Positions 22,291 through 34,599 of a DNA stretch of 64,000 nucleotides are shown one piece after another. The DNA is from Oncomelania hupensis. Lineage: Eukaryota; Mollusca; Gastropoda; Littorinimorpha; Pomatiopsidae. A program made the translations under genes and the position numbers. Location: the NCBI GenBank assembly GCA_036898135.1, contig CM072516.1, forward strand, positions 22,871,239 through 22,935,238, read 5' to 3'. Under the pieces are notes generated by a model. It saw nothing but the letters and a program-made list of their open reading frames with translations, was not told the DNA's origin and did not search any database. Numbering within the stretch: position 1 is the first letter of the stretch; each line of letters begins with the position of its first letter.

Positions 22291-25280
22291 AACAACACGT
22301 ATTTCTTAGTATGTCTTTCTTACCCTTTCACAGCTGATGTAAGAGTTTGTAAAATAACTTTGTGCACGTTTTAACTTATGGCTGGAGACGGAAGCTCTCA
22401 GAAGTCATCCTGCACTCAAGTGGATTAGTTCTAGCCGTAAACCTACTTTCACCTACCTCTGAAAATCAGAATGATCTTGACCCATATCAACAGTCCATAA
22501 AATCGTGCAAATTATTCTTTCGCATGAACTATTCTTTTCCTTACTTCAAACTCTGTTCAGCAAGGATATCGGTGTTATTGCCATACCAGAAGTTAAAATC
22601 AAAGACCAGCAAAATAGATCTTTCAAATGATGTCGAAGCATGTTTCCTTCTATTTCTACAAATTTGTGTAGGCCTACTTGCAGAACTCGGTGTTTTATGC
22701 TAAATTCTAATGAATGTCAAAGAGACCGAGATATATTAATTAATCTTTTAAATCAGCGATGCTGAAAGTTTTCCTACAATTATCTGGAATTCATTCCGGG
22801 TTACACACGAAGTGAACAACTTACAACCACTAACTAAATATAGCTTCACAAATGATTCCCAGGATTGTCGGCCGGAAAAAAAATCACACACACGTATTGG
22901 TGAGGGGCGAGAACCGGGCAGTCAGTACATACATGTAGATGGAGAGACTGTGCAAAACCAAAATAAAATTAATCATGAAGTGATGCCTAAATACTAAAAT
23001 CAATGAAGCAAGCTGATGTAGTTTCCAACAACACCCACAAAGAGAGTCACTCAACGATTGAAGTACAAGGCAATGTGATACTATTAGTTTCGACTGGAAT
23101 CTTCATTGAGGACACTTGGGTAAGAGTTCCTTTTTTTTTTTACAGCATCCACAGATTTCAGCAACTAAAACCATGTATTTTATTGCCCTGTTGCGTTGAG
23201 CGTACCAAAGTTGCAAGGACTTTCGCGGTAGTTCCAGTACGGGCCTTTCCTCGAATGCTCTAAAAAATGACCGGTGCCGATAGGGGCATGACCTCTAATC
23301 AATCTGTACATGGTTTTATAATCCCGAGATCAAAGAAAACCCAAAATCACAGAAAACTAAGAAAGTGATGAAAAGCTACGAAACCCATGCGCTCGACTGT
23401 TTTTAACACTGGCAGAACTCTTTCCGAAATAAAACGACCTTACTCAAAATGTCTCCTACTTGACGGTATTCCTACGTAGCCTACCTCCAACATCCCGCAA
23501 TTACCACATCCTATTAAAAAAAAAACACACACACAACAAAACAATTAAAAGTCACATCACGTTTTTGCTCCTTCTCTGACACAACAAGAGTATATGCGCG
23601 GAATTTCAAGTTATTTTATCATTGGTATGTAACACTGAACACTGCAGGTAGCTTACAAAATATAGTAAGACAACAAAAGCCTTGTTGTGTAAAATACTAG
23701 AAAGACTGATGTAGCTTACAAAGTGTCAACCTGACATGCCATCCTGAATCTGTATCAAGCCCGTTCTGCATCCAAGGTAGTCGTGAAACTAACGGGGACA
23801 CCGCTACACCTCTCGATCCCCTTAACCCCCCGTCTACCGTCTCCTAAACAAAGCAACGGTCGTGTCCTCTCCCAAACAACAATACAGCTTGGAGTGTATG
23901 TGTGTGTGTGTGTGGGGGGGGGGTTGCGTGTGTGCATATGTGTGTGTATGTGTTAGTGCCTGTGCGTATGTATATGTGTGCGTGTATGTGTAAGCCTATG
24001 TGTGTATGACACAACTGATTATTTAAAATAATCTGGAACTAGTTTCCCTAACAACAACAACAGCTTGCAGGCCTATTATGTGTACGTGTGTATGCATGTG
24101 TGTGTGTGGGAAGGAGGGCGCGCATGTGTAAGTGTGTGTGTGTGCGTATCTACATGTATAATATGCGCGTGCGCGAGTGAATGTGTTTATGTTTATGCTT
24201 ACTGTGCACAAGCGTGTGAATGCGTCCTTCTGAGTTCTGCAGTAGCCCACCTGTAGTCTACATTGTACTGTTTTAAGCGTTGAACTTGAAGCCTTGACAG
24301 TGTAGTGACGTTTCCCATCATGCCCATGTCATCCTCAGCCTCGTTCATTCAGGACTATAAGGTCAGCGTCAGTGTTCCATGTGTTGACTATGCAAATTAT
24401 AATACTGCAGTTTTTGATTGTATTATATACACCACGTTGTAACTTCTCATAAAGATAATAATTTTTTTTTTAATCAGTTTATAGTCCCCTCTCTTCCCGA
24501 TAAGGATTTTCAGAGAGGAGACTTATAAGATAATAAAGTTGTCGTATTTGTATTTGTAACCATTCCAATGTCCACTTGTATGGCGCACAATAGTTGGATT
24601 TGTAACAACAAACGAGTTTTATTGTCAATGTCAATTAATATTGTTATTGTCATTGTGATACGCAATTTCTTGAAAGAGATAATAAAGTTGTCTTATCTTA
24701 TCTTGTACGCTGTTACTGCCAGTACTGCATCGTTCCATGTCACCTTCAATCTCAGGACTCGGCGGTCACCGTCAATAATGACAATATGTTCTTAATAAAC
24801 ATGTTCGTAGACCCACGTTTTGACCTATCTTCGATGTCCTACATACCGAGCACAGCCTAGCTTACTATACAATTATCCTGTATAGGTTATACCCGGAAGA
24901 ATTCTTCATAATTTCCATGTCACTTTCAATCTTAGCACTATGAAGTTAATGTCAATTTCCCGAAAATCTTTATACGCTGTTACTGCTAGTAGGGTGTCTC
25001 GTGTCATAGGTTAGTTTGATCACAGAGGTAAGCTTAGTTACATAACTAATGGTACGACAATTCCGTTGTAGCCTAAGATGCTTTTGATCCTTTCTTTCTG
25101 TTGTGTTCTATTTCCACAGTGAGAAACGTACTACGGTACCCCTAATAATTCATCATTATTTCCGCGCCTTTCTGGTGGGTCAGTTAAGTATAATGCAAAT
25201 GACAAGACAAGCGCATGCGAGAACAAAGACAGTACAGATGACTGGTGGATTTTTAAAAAAAATTAAAACAAGTGTTAAGT
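22130..25280. other. Gene-free region upstream of the Patched-related gene
   Basis: No exon-like open frame with homology was seen on either strand. It contains an A-run (22261-22289), TG-rich stretches (23895-24005 and 24080-24150) and two LINE-type tails (aataaagttgtc near 24530 and 24680). Part of the promoter or 5' UTR of the minus-strand gene should lie just right of 22090, but no specific signal was recognised. Confidence 0.4.
24330..25015. repeat. Degenerate tandem repeat of roughly 200-bp spacing
   Basis: The block tgttactgccagtactgc plus a nearby ccatgtcac.ttcaatct recurs near 24720-24760 and 24905-24995, with a weaker form near 24315-24385. Spacing is irregular and divergence is high. 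Confidence 0.4.
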
Positions 25281-25292
25281 CGAAGAAATGTA

Positions 25293-25362
25293 ACAAGCTT
25301 TTTTCGATGCAAAAGCTTGTCTCCGACGTTTCAAGACATAAACTTGTCATCAGGGAGTGTGT
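25293..25362 (-). ncRNA. Degenerate hammerhead core, Penelope-like element remnant
   Basis: On the minus strand: CTGATGA (25353-25347), a short stem AAG...CTT, then GAAACGTCGGAGAC (25332-25319). This is the order and wording of hammerhead motifs of Penelope-like elements. Stem II is only about 3 bp, so this copy looks decayed. aagctt repeats flank it. Confidence 0.45.
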
Positions 25363-25379
25363 GATGACACCTCATTTCC

Positions 25380-26740
25380 CTCACGAAATCGTGTATCATG
25401 CGTTCATTCTTTATTTTAATTGTATAATGAGGCTGCCACGTGCTCTATAACCGTCCATTAAAGGTTTAACATATACAACTGCATGCTTGTCTGTTTGGTT
25501 GGGCTAGCTTTGGTAGACCTATCAACGATGTCCGTATTTAACATAGGGCCTACCCGAGGGATGAAAACTATTCTCACTTACCCAGCCAAGATAATTTGTG
25601 AATTTCAGAGGTGTTCTAGACTGTGGGCATGGTTGTAAGACTAAACTAGGCCTGCTACCAATGGAAGTTCGCTGACTGTTTTTTTTTCGATGAAAATGAG
25701 GGTGTTTAGAAATGAAAATGGTTTCTTTCAAACCACTAACAGCGGTGAGTTCCTGTCTGGGATCCGCAGTTAATTAATTAATTAATGAGAGAGTATCCAA
25801 CCCTACATACTCAAAGAAAGTAGCATAACATTTTACTGTGCATTGAATCAATCACGTTTTTGACCCTAGGTAGCAGTAAATTAAAAAGACGCACACCAAA
25901 CAACATCAACAACACTACAACAACGACAGCAGCAACATGATTATAAACACATAAACAAATAAAGCAACCCATTTCTCATGCAGAATCACACTTAGAGGGG
26001 GAAAGAGATTTTGGAAGGTTGAAAAACAGGTGAGGGTTGTCCCCTATACGCATTGTGTCCGGGGACGTTAATCTAACCACTGAACTGAACTGAGGTGAGG
26101 GCCCTTTTTGGAAGGGGGACGATTTTAGAGTTCGGTGGGAGACAAAATGTATTACGTGGCGGAAATCCCAGTTGATCTCCCTGGGGGACACTTTGGTGTC
26201 CCGAACTTTCCCCCTAAGGAGAGAGTTTACAATGCAGGCTCTCTGATTAAATAGTTTACTTTAAAGTTAGGACCGGACCCACGTCGCTCCCACCAGGCAC
26301 CACCTACGTAGCCTATAAACCCTTCCTACATCCTCACCTTCACTATAATTTAAAATAGATCCGTAGGATCTCATCTTTGATATGATGATGATAGTCATTA
26401 TTGTCAGGGTGGCGACGTGGTGATCGTCCTTAACGCTGATGCAATAGGACGTTAAGCTTCGTTGTTCCTCCACCTTCACTATCCAAATTTTGATTTTAGT
26501 TAAAGATAAAGAGTGTAAGCAAAGTCTACGAATACCACAGGGTTTCTGGTTTAAGATGACTATGATTCAGGTAAAGATATTTATCACCTTCGCTTGAGAA
26601 GAGCTTGAACGTGAACCTGATAGTATTGGGTCTTGTTACCAGCATTTTTGCGCGTGCACCTTGTTGAGAACTGGATGACAGCGGATTGTTTCACGATGTA
26701 AGAGGTGACGGTCATTATGACAACTATAATTTGTCATTGT
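25380..26740. other. No recognisable feature
   Basis: Only short unsupported open frames were seen. A small poly-T run lies at 25680 and CAA/ACA-rich stretches near 25900. Confidence 0.4.
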
Positions 26741-26743
26741 CGT

Positions 26744-26744
<1 letters not shown>

Positions 26745-26793
<49 letters not shown>
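26745..26793. repeat. (GA)n microsatellite
   Basis: About 49 bp of uninterrupted GA, followed by purine-rich DNA to about 26830. Confidence 0.95.
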
Positions 26794-26798
<5 letters not shown>

Positions 26799-27032
26799 GA
26801 TGTGGAGGAGGAGAAGGAAGAGGAGGGGGACGAACAATAACTATTGTATATTGTTTGTAAATATGTTTTTTGATTTTGCTGATGGCTGGCATTTATTGAT
26901 GTTCTTTTGTACGCATTATTCATGACTTTCACGGGGTCCACTATGTTAAAAGGCTACATGCAACCATCATCATCAAGCATGCTACACGTATAACCACTAG
27001 TTGTATTAATTTGAAGGGGGTAGGTGGAGGGC

Positions 27033-27325
27033 GGGGTGTCGGATAGTGCAGTGGTTGGAGCACTCGCTACTGTGTCGAAAGTGAAGCACCGTCCGGTGCG
27101 GTTAGCACTTGGATGGGTGACCGCTAAGGCGTGAAGCGACAAATAACAACGCCCCCAGTTGACTCAACTGTGATTGAGTACCTACTCTCTTGAGGGTGGG
27201 GAAGGTAAAGCAGCGAGGGAGAGAGTTGGGCATCACCCTCATTACGCTGGCCCAAGATAAGTGTGATCTCCAACATCACGCTCCCCTACGGCCACAAGGC
27301 TATGGGACTACCTTTACCTTTACCT
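27033..27325 (+). mobile_element. tRNA/5S-composite SINE, copy 1, with target duplication
   Basis: The head has a tRNA A-box-like stretch (atagtgcagtggttggagc). It runs into sequence closely resembling the 3' half of 5S rRNA (aagcaccgtccggtgcggtt, then agcacttggatgggtgacc). A unique body follows with gttgactcaactgtgattga and gagtacct, and it ends in a (CTTTAC)n tail. taggtggagggc lies immediately left (27021-27032) and right (27326-27337), so this is a retroposed insertion. A second copy is at 53437-53710. Confidence 0.8.
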
Positions 27326-27514
27326 TAGGTGGAGGGCAGGGGTGGGGAGAGGGGTGCGGGGTGCGGGAGAAGAGGAAAGGGGAACTGGAAGACGTTGGGT
27401 GAAGGTGGGGAGGAGAAGGAAAATGGAATAGGTGGAAGGGGCGGAATTGAAAGCTTAAACGTCACTCACGAAAGATCGAACAGATTCTGAGCCACTACTT
27501 AGGGCTTACCACGA

Positions 27515-27517
<3 letters not shown>

Positions 27518-27569
<52 letters not shown>
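27518..27569. repeat. (CT)n microsatellite
   Basis: About 52 bp of CT, followed by pyrimidine-rich sequence. Confidence 0.95.
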
Positions 27570-27572
<3 letters not shown>

Positions 27573-27589
27573 CTTCTCTTTCTCTCGGT

Positions 27590-29145
27590 CTATCTGTCTG
27601 TGTCTTTGTCCCTGTGTCTTTGTTTAACGGCGGAGAAGAAGGGGATTTTATGAGTTTTCCTCTTTGACAACAAGACAAAATTACATTACATTGAGATTTT
27701 AGCAAGAGAAACAATAGGCCCACAGCAGACAAAGCAATGATAAATGCCACCTTTGTTTTAAGATACAATGGCATTGTTCCAGTTCGCAATATAAAACGAA
27801 GTCCTTCCTGGATCACAATTAGTTTCTGCGCTGTGAAGAAATAGGAAAGTACAAGAACGAACGGTACATGGACGAGGGTAGCGAGGGACACGGACCGAAA
27901 GAGAGGGAGAAAAAAAAAAGATAATTGGCTAAACAGAATAATTAATATTCCAGATTCTTTTTAACCCCACACCACCCAACCTCAATCCTCCCCAACATCC
28001 ATCGCAATTTTTCTGAAAGGGTCGAGGTATGAAGGACGTTTGATTATTATTGTTGTTTTTTGTTTTTTTAAAGGGGACTCAAGATCAACCATTTCAGCGT
28101 TACAGTGGGTGTTACCCTCACCGGGGAAAACCCCAAGATTAAGTCAAAAAGCTCTGTCAAAAGTATTGTTTTAATGATATAAAGTCGATAAACTCGTTTG
28201 TTAATGTGTTTTGTTAATAGCATCAAGGTTGATGCTACAAATAGCAACAACGCTGCGAAAACAATGTGTTTAGTAGGTCCAGTTGTGTGTTTACACAGCA
28301 GGGAAGAGACGCCTAAAATTAAATTCAAATCCTATCGGTCGGTTTGAGAAACGATTACCCATTATATTATCTTTTAATGTGACAGACAGCAATGCGACTT
28401 CCTACGTAAACTCGTAGTCACAAAACAAAACAACAACAAATAAATAAAATAAATAAATTATTTATACATTTCCTTAATAGGTCTACTGTACGTGGCCCTT
28501 TAAACAGTCATCGTCACACAAAGGCGTCTCAGTACAAACGTTCTCTGCTTTACAGTTTTTGATAATGGTTTTACAGACCATTTGTCTGTTGATGAAATCC
28601 GGCTGTCAAAACCGGCCATTGTTTATTTTATCTTTGCCAGTGTACGCATGTGTATGCGAACCAACGCTTTTAGCAAACTGCACGTTAGATTCTGCGCTTT
28701 AAAATGTTTAACATTAAAACTATATTATCCTCTCTCCCGCCCCATTTATCCCATTTGCTTTGATAACGGTCTGTATGTCTAACGTTTTATGAGGCCCCTA
28801 TTAAGCACGTTTTAAAGGAAGGCGCGGTTCGTTGGCTACAAATAGATTTGTGTTTTAAATGTTCTTAAAATTTGATTGATTAGACCACCTGACGTCTCGT
28901 CAATCACACCTAGCTGAAAGAGAAAGAGTGGGACGGAGGGAGGGGGAGAGAGAGAAAGAGAGCGAGAGATTTTTTCTTTAACAGTTAACACGCTACTTTT
29001 AAAGACTGCGGTTGACAATGAAGATTATTATTCCGTACTTCATAAATGTAGGTACCGTAATTCACGCACGCCCAACGCAAAAACTAACATTCTCTTCACG
29101 TTTGCTTGACAGAAGGTATGTGAAGACAGGAAAGAAAGAGTGGAG
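27590..29145. other. No recognisable feature
   Basis: AT-rich spacer with scattered A- and T-runs. No homologous reading frame or RNA gene was recognised. Confidence 0.4.
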
Positions 29146-29147
29146 AG

Positions 29148-29149
<2 letters not shown>

Positions 29150-29226
<77 letters not shown>

Positions 29227-29260
29227 CAGAGAGACAGACAGACAGAGACAGAGAGAGAGA
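29150..29260. repeat. (GA)n/(GACA)n microsatellite
   Basis: About 55 bp of GA followed by mixed GAGACA and GACA units. Confidence 0.95.
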
Positions 29261-29708
29261 CGCTTTGATAGTTTATTGTCTATAACTTCACACGTTTTTA
29301 AGACAAGGATTCACAATCCCAATAGATTAAAACATTAAAACACTACTAAATTAAGACATATAACAGCAAATAAACACAAAAGCAAAACAAGCAAATATTA
29401 AAAACACCTCTGCCTAGAGAATTATTACAATACAAGGACCTACACTGAATTATTAAAAGGAATAAGAATTATCCTAAATACATACCGGTAAAAAAGGTAA
29501 TAAATAAATTAAAAACGTTATTTAGGAAATGCACTCATTTTCACACTCTTTTCTTTTCATTTTCCATCTTTTTCATACAGTATCATACTCAGATTTTTAC
29601 GGGAGACGCAACACACTCATTCCGTCCTTAACTAGGCTACATATTACAGATGTGCATTTGTGTACACAGCCACTCCGTTTGACTAGCAGTTTAATATATT
29701 TACATATT

Positions 29709-29710
<2 letters not shown>

Positions 29711-29796
<86 letters not shown>

Positions 29797-29815
29797 GAGA
29801 CAGAGAAAGAGAAAG
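29711..29815. repeat. (GA)n microsatellite
   Basis: About 80 bp of GA, then GAGACA and GAAAGA variants. Confidence 0.95.
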
Positions 29816-29819
29816 AAAC

Positions 29820-30560
29820 AACTATTACTAACAGCAGAATAAAACGATGAAAAGAAGAAGAAGAAGCATACATAATAAGAATAAGCACTGCTTCTTGTCT
29901 TCTTTGTTTTTGTAACCATTTATTTAAGTTTCACAAAGTATTTTGCTTTCCTTTTTCCCCCATACACAACTTTGCAAACCATATTTATTGAGCATAACAA
30001 TAATATTATAAAATTATGTACACAATCAAAGGAAACAAAATGAGAAAGCTTTTGCATACGCGTATTTCCATTGACTTTGGAAAGTTTGTTTTTTTTAAAG
30101 CTGGAAGCAATAAACATTATACTTAAATTAAGTCTGAAATTAGCGCCAACAGAAAATTGTAAGCAATAAAAAATGTTTACTTCACTCAGAAGTTAAAGAA
30201 CTTTAAAAAAAAAAAAAACTGTGAAAACACAGTTGGCAAAATAACAAAAAAAACAAAATTGTCATGATTCCCGACATCAAACAAGAAACTATCAACCCCC
30301 ACAAAACTAAATTATAAAAGTTTATTGATTAGATCACATGATCAAACAAGAAACCATCTACATTAGAGCCACTATAATTAGCCTTTTATACGGTTAATTG
30401 AAATTATATTAATTTTCCATGAGCATCTTATATAATGGGTGTATATACCCATGAAAAAAAAAAATCCAGATTAAAGGAATGCAATCAACACAATAATATC
30501 ATAAGCTACATCATGCTTTGGAGTCCTCAATACTGAGGCCCTGCAAAGTTGTTTTTGTCA
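29820..30560. other. No recognisable feature
   Basis: AT-rich DNA with several poly-A runs. Nothing codes convincingly. Confidence 0.4.
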
Positions 30561-30599
30561 CTGCTTTTATTTACGCTCTTCACAAGTGATTGTGGGTCG

Positions 30600-31580
30600 G
30601 TGCTAGTTGTCAAGTTCTCTGACTACACTACAGTTGAGGGAGGGTTTTATTTCCGATGAAGACGAAAGTGCATTTCGCGAGGGGGTCGGACGGCTGGTTG
30701 TCTTTTGCACGGATAACAACCCTGGACTCAATGTCTATAAAACAAAAGAAATGGTCATTGACTTCCGCAGGAATAAAAGTCCAGTTTCACTTCTCACGAT
30801 CAATGGTGAATGTGTAGAACAGATTGACTCATTTCAATTTCTGGGCACGGTCATTTCTAGCAACCTGTTATGGGACAACTGTCCATCATCAAAAAGTGCC
30901 AGCAGTGCCTCCTCTTCTTGAAACAGCTCAAGAGGCTCGGACTTTACCAGTCGATACTCGCGTGCTTCTATCGCGCCGTGATTAAGAGTATCTTATGCTT
31001 CGGCATCATGGTCTGGTTTGGAGGCGCCACTTCGGGCGAGAAGTTTCAACTTTAAAGAATTATAAAACGCGCGGCTAATATCATTGGTTGCGATTTACCA
31101 TCCCTCGTGCCAATATACAGCACGCGTTTGGTTAGAAAGGCCAACAACGTCATTGGCGATCCATCTCACCCAGCCAACCACCTGTTCGAACTCTTCCAGT
31201 CAGCCAACCGCTTCAGAGCATTAAAAGTTAGAACCAGTCGATTTAGACACAACTTCTTTCCCGAGGCTGCCCTCTCAGTACCAGTGACCTCAGTTGTTCA
31301 CAGAGCCTGAGTTTTGCAAAATTTCTTGATGTTTTAATGCACATTATATTATGTTCATGCCTCAATTGATTTACCCATATAGAATTGTATACGAGTGTGT
31401 GTGTGTGTGTGTGTGTGTGGGTGTGTGTGTGTATGCGCACGCGTGCACACTGTTTACTTCTTAAAACAACTTTTTCTGTTTATTGTCGTTGAGTGACTGA
31501 ATGTTTAATCACATCACCAAAACAAAATCCTAAGTATTTTGAATTCATTGGGTAATAAAGTGTCCTGTCTTGTCTTGAAT
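30600..31580 (+). mobile_element. Rex1/CR1-like LINE 3' part, degenerate
   Basis: Plus-strand frames give LNVYKTKEMVIDFRRNKSPV, then SFQFLGTVISSNLLWD, then LACFYRAVIKSILCFGIMVW, then DPSHPANHLFELFQSANRFR. These are the palm-end and C-terminal motifs of Rex1/CR1-type reverse transcriptases. Frameshifts near 30890 and a stop near 31053 break it. The 3' region ends with aataaagtgtcctgtcttgt, a (TGTCT)-type tail, around 31555-31580. Confidence 0.8.
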
Positions 31581-31599
31581 ATTCTTTATTTCTTTGTTT

Positions 31600-32180
31600 T
31601 ATAGTTATCTTCATTGTTGTTGTTGTTGTTTTAAACAATATATGTAAACGAACCCAGTGTGAAAATCTTTTCCCAGGTTAAAGTATCCAGTTTATAAAGT
31701 TTGTTTGATATAACAATTATTATACCTTCTTTATTTTTAAATACATGGACAATATAAGTCAATCCATGGTGTCTTCATCATAAATTATATCCATTATGAT
31801 TTTTTTTTCTAGATTATAAAATAAACAGTTGTAGATCTACATAATAAGAATTATTACCAGATCAACATATTAAGAATTATTTTCAATTTGCATAACAGCA
31901 GCTTAAGTATTCTTCAAGTTCTAGTTTACGAAATATACATATAATAATAATAATAATACCGGATGCTAATACGCGCTTTACTTCAAACGATTTCGAACTC
32001 AAAGCGAACTCAAACTCGCATTGTCTGCTACATCTGTACTGAACAATAACTTAATACCAGCGTATTCTCCAAGTTCTAAATCACCAAAGATGCACAATTT
32101 TATACCCACAATGTCTGATTCAAAACAATACCACATGAGGTCAATCATACATTAATAGTACACCCTGCAAACCCCAGCAG
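31600..32180. other. No recognisable feature
   Basis: AT-rich DNA with a short (TAA)n run near 31945. No open frame of interest. Confidence 0.4.
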
Positions 32181-32184
32181 GGGA

Positions 32185-32412
32185 CAAATTAGCTACGAGA
32201 CTTTTCAAGACACTAAGGGTTTTCTCTGGGTTTCCTTCCCCCCCCCCCCCTCTCCCTTCAAACAATGGCATTGGATGCAATCAATATAAATTTAAAAAAT
32301 AAAAACGGATCTGTCTTTTGTAACTGGGATCTCGACAGATGGCCGTGCTTTCAGTGCGATTGAAGAAAAGGCGCACGATAGCATCCTGTATTATTATTAG
32401 TAGTAGTACTCA
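32185..32412 (+). repeat. Interspersed repeat family C, copy 1
   Basis: About 225 bp starting ctacgagacttttcaagaca and ending gatagcatcctgtattatta, with an (ATT)n/(AGT)n tail. Related copies are at 56495-56620 and 61455-61680. It is SINE-like in size and tail; no internal promoter was recognised. Confidence 0.65.
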
Positions 32413-32440
32413 AAAAGGTTTACAAATCAAATCTTGTTGA

Positions 32441-32945
32441 TTATGGGGTCCAGTGGACTGCAAAAGGCTGAATCAAGACCACAACTTGGTTGAAAAAGGG
32501 CTCACCCCCGATAAAAGATCTGCTGAAAAAACCCTAATGGTAACACTGAAGGCACTCCACTAGCCGGTCACTTTACAATATAGGCATTCCATTTAGGAAA
32601 CGCTGAGGCTTTACTATAATTTATCAAACCCACGTTTACAAAAGCAAAATAGAATATAAACATCATTACATTGCTAAATAATACCATAGAAACCCCCCTA
32701 GTGACCATCTGGCAGAAAGAGTCCAATATCCCCAAGTTGAACCAACAGACTCCATAAACAAATGAGGAGATTAGGAGAATTTTCAAGAAAAAAGCTAGGT
32801 GACTGGTCTAGCGAAGAAGATAGTAGATTGATAGAACAGATTAGGAATGAGAAAGAACAAATGAGAATGACAGAAACAGTAGTAATTTAAAACACTAAAT
32901 TTCAACAAAGTGAGGATACTATTTATACAGAGAACCTGGCACCCA
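32441..32945 (-). repeat. Repeat family A, copy 3
   Basis: Carries ggactgcaaaaggctgaatc, aggcactccactagccggtc and gaccatctggcagaaagagt in the same order as copy 1, with small deletions. Confidence 0.75.
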
Positions 32946-33194
32946 ATCTTAAAAAACCAACAACTTTACCCTTTACAAATTAAAAACAAATGTGTTTAGT
33001 TGTTAGACAACCATGACTCGTCATGAAAAATAACAAACACTCACCAACAAACAATGATGGCAACTGAATTCAAAAGATAAGAAAAAAGAAAAAAATATTA
33101 TGGAAGGAAATAGAAGGCAATTGTAATTTATGTACATTATAACAAGTTAAAACTCGGTTTGAGAACCCCCAATTAAAAAAAAACACTCAGTGTT

Positions 33195-33632
33195 TGAGTT
33201 AGTTAGTTATTCATTTCTTACAGGGTCCAGCGGACTGCAAAGAGCCGAATCAGGACCACAAAATCAAGAACAAAATTTCACTGAAAGAGGACTCACCCCT
33301 GATCCGCATAAAAGATCTGCCGAAACAACCCTACATGGTAACACCGAAGGCAATCCACCAGCCAGTCACTTTACAATAAAGACATCCCACGCAGGGGACG
33401 CTGAGGCTATACTCTAATTTATCCAAAAATGAGGAGCTTTGTCCCAGAAGAGTTTTCAAGAAAAAAAGGTAAGTGACCGGTCTAGCAAAGAAGAAGATAG
33501 TATAGTAGATTGATAGAACAGAGTAGGAATGAGAAAGAACAAAGAAAGAACAGCAACAGTGGGAATTTAAAGCACTACATTTCCAGAAAGTGTGGATACT
33601 ATTTATAATGAAACCCCCGGCAATCTCACAGG
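33195..33632 (-). repeat. Repeat family A, copy 4 (internal deletion)
   Basis: The 3' end block (cagggtccagcggactgcaa) and the 5' block (aaagcactacatttccagaa) are joined near 33424. Roughly 150 bp of the middle seen in copy 1 is missing. The tail beside the 3' end is (TTAG)n. Confidence 0.75.
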
Positions 33633-33639
33633 GGGCAAC

Positions 33640-34590
33640 AGTGTATGAGATTGCAATCAAAAGGAAGCACACAGAAGTATAAAACTTTCACACTCATGAG
33701 TGTAAATATATTTATATATGTGCATGTACAAACAAACACAAGAATGTGCGCATTAGCGCAGGTAAGAGTAAAGTGCGTCAAGCAAGAGAGAGTGTGTTTG
33801 TGTGGGAGATAGGAACAGAAAAAAAGGATTTCTATTAAGTATTGCCACACACCCCTATTGAACACAAATTATTTTTGAAAGTCATTATCATTTGGAAGCT
33901 GTCATAAAATGGAATAAATGCAAACAAAAAAAAAATTAAGAAATAAAATAAAATAAATAAAACATTACACAACAATCAAAATGGATACACAACACATAAC
34001 TAAAATTGATATATTTTGCTAGAAAAAATCACTACATCAATTGCAACTGCAAACTATCAAAAACAAAAGTTTTATTTTTATACCATTATTTATTTGTGTA
34101 AGGAAACAAAAACATATCTAGTAAATTATATTTGCACACACACACAAACATACAGACCTCATACACAAATGCCATGATAATGGCACAGAGCTCTATTAGC
34201 ATAGTAGCATAGCAAAGTAGTGATGGCATCATAGGCTATCAGCCTTTTGCCCTCTAAATAAACATGCATTTATGAACTTACTTCTTCTCATTGGCTACAT
34301 AATAACTTGAACACATTACTCTTCATGCCATTTGCTAATGTCACAACCCTTAACTACACCATTTGAAATTGAACAAAACCTTTGAAACTGAAACATCAAA
34401 TAACCCTTTTGGAACTGCACAACAATTTAAGATATAGAAGGTTTCTAAGCAACAAAATCTAGTTCTACATGCAGTTAAATCTGTTCATTATTCCAGTGAG
34501 CACTATCGGCAAACAAAGTTAGAGGACTCATTTTTATGTGCCAAGTTATTACTGCCTTTCTGGAATAGACAAAACCATTACGCAGTGTAT
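33640..34590. other. No recognisable feature
   Basis: AT-rich spacer without supported coding or repeat calls. Confidence 0.35.
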
Positions 34591-34599
34591 GTTAACCCA

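Noticed and set aside
22362..22703. 113-codon plus-strand frame
   Set aside because: No domain, no splice support and no codon pattern different from spacer DNA.
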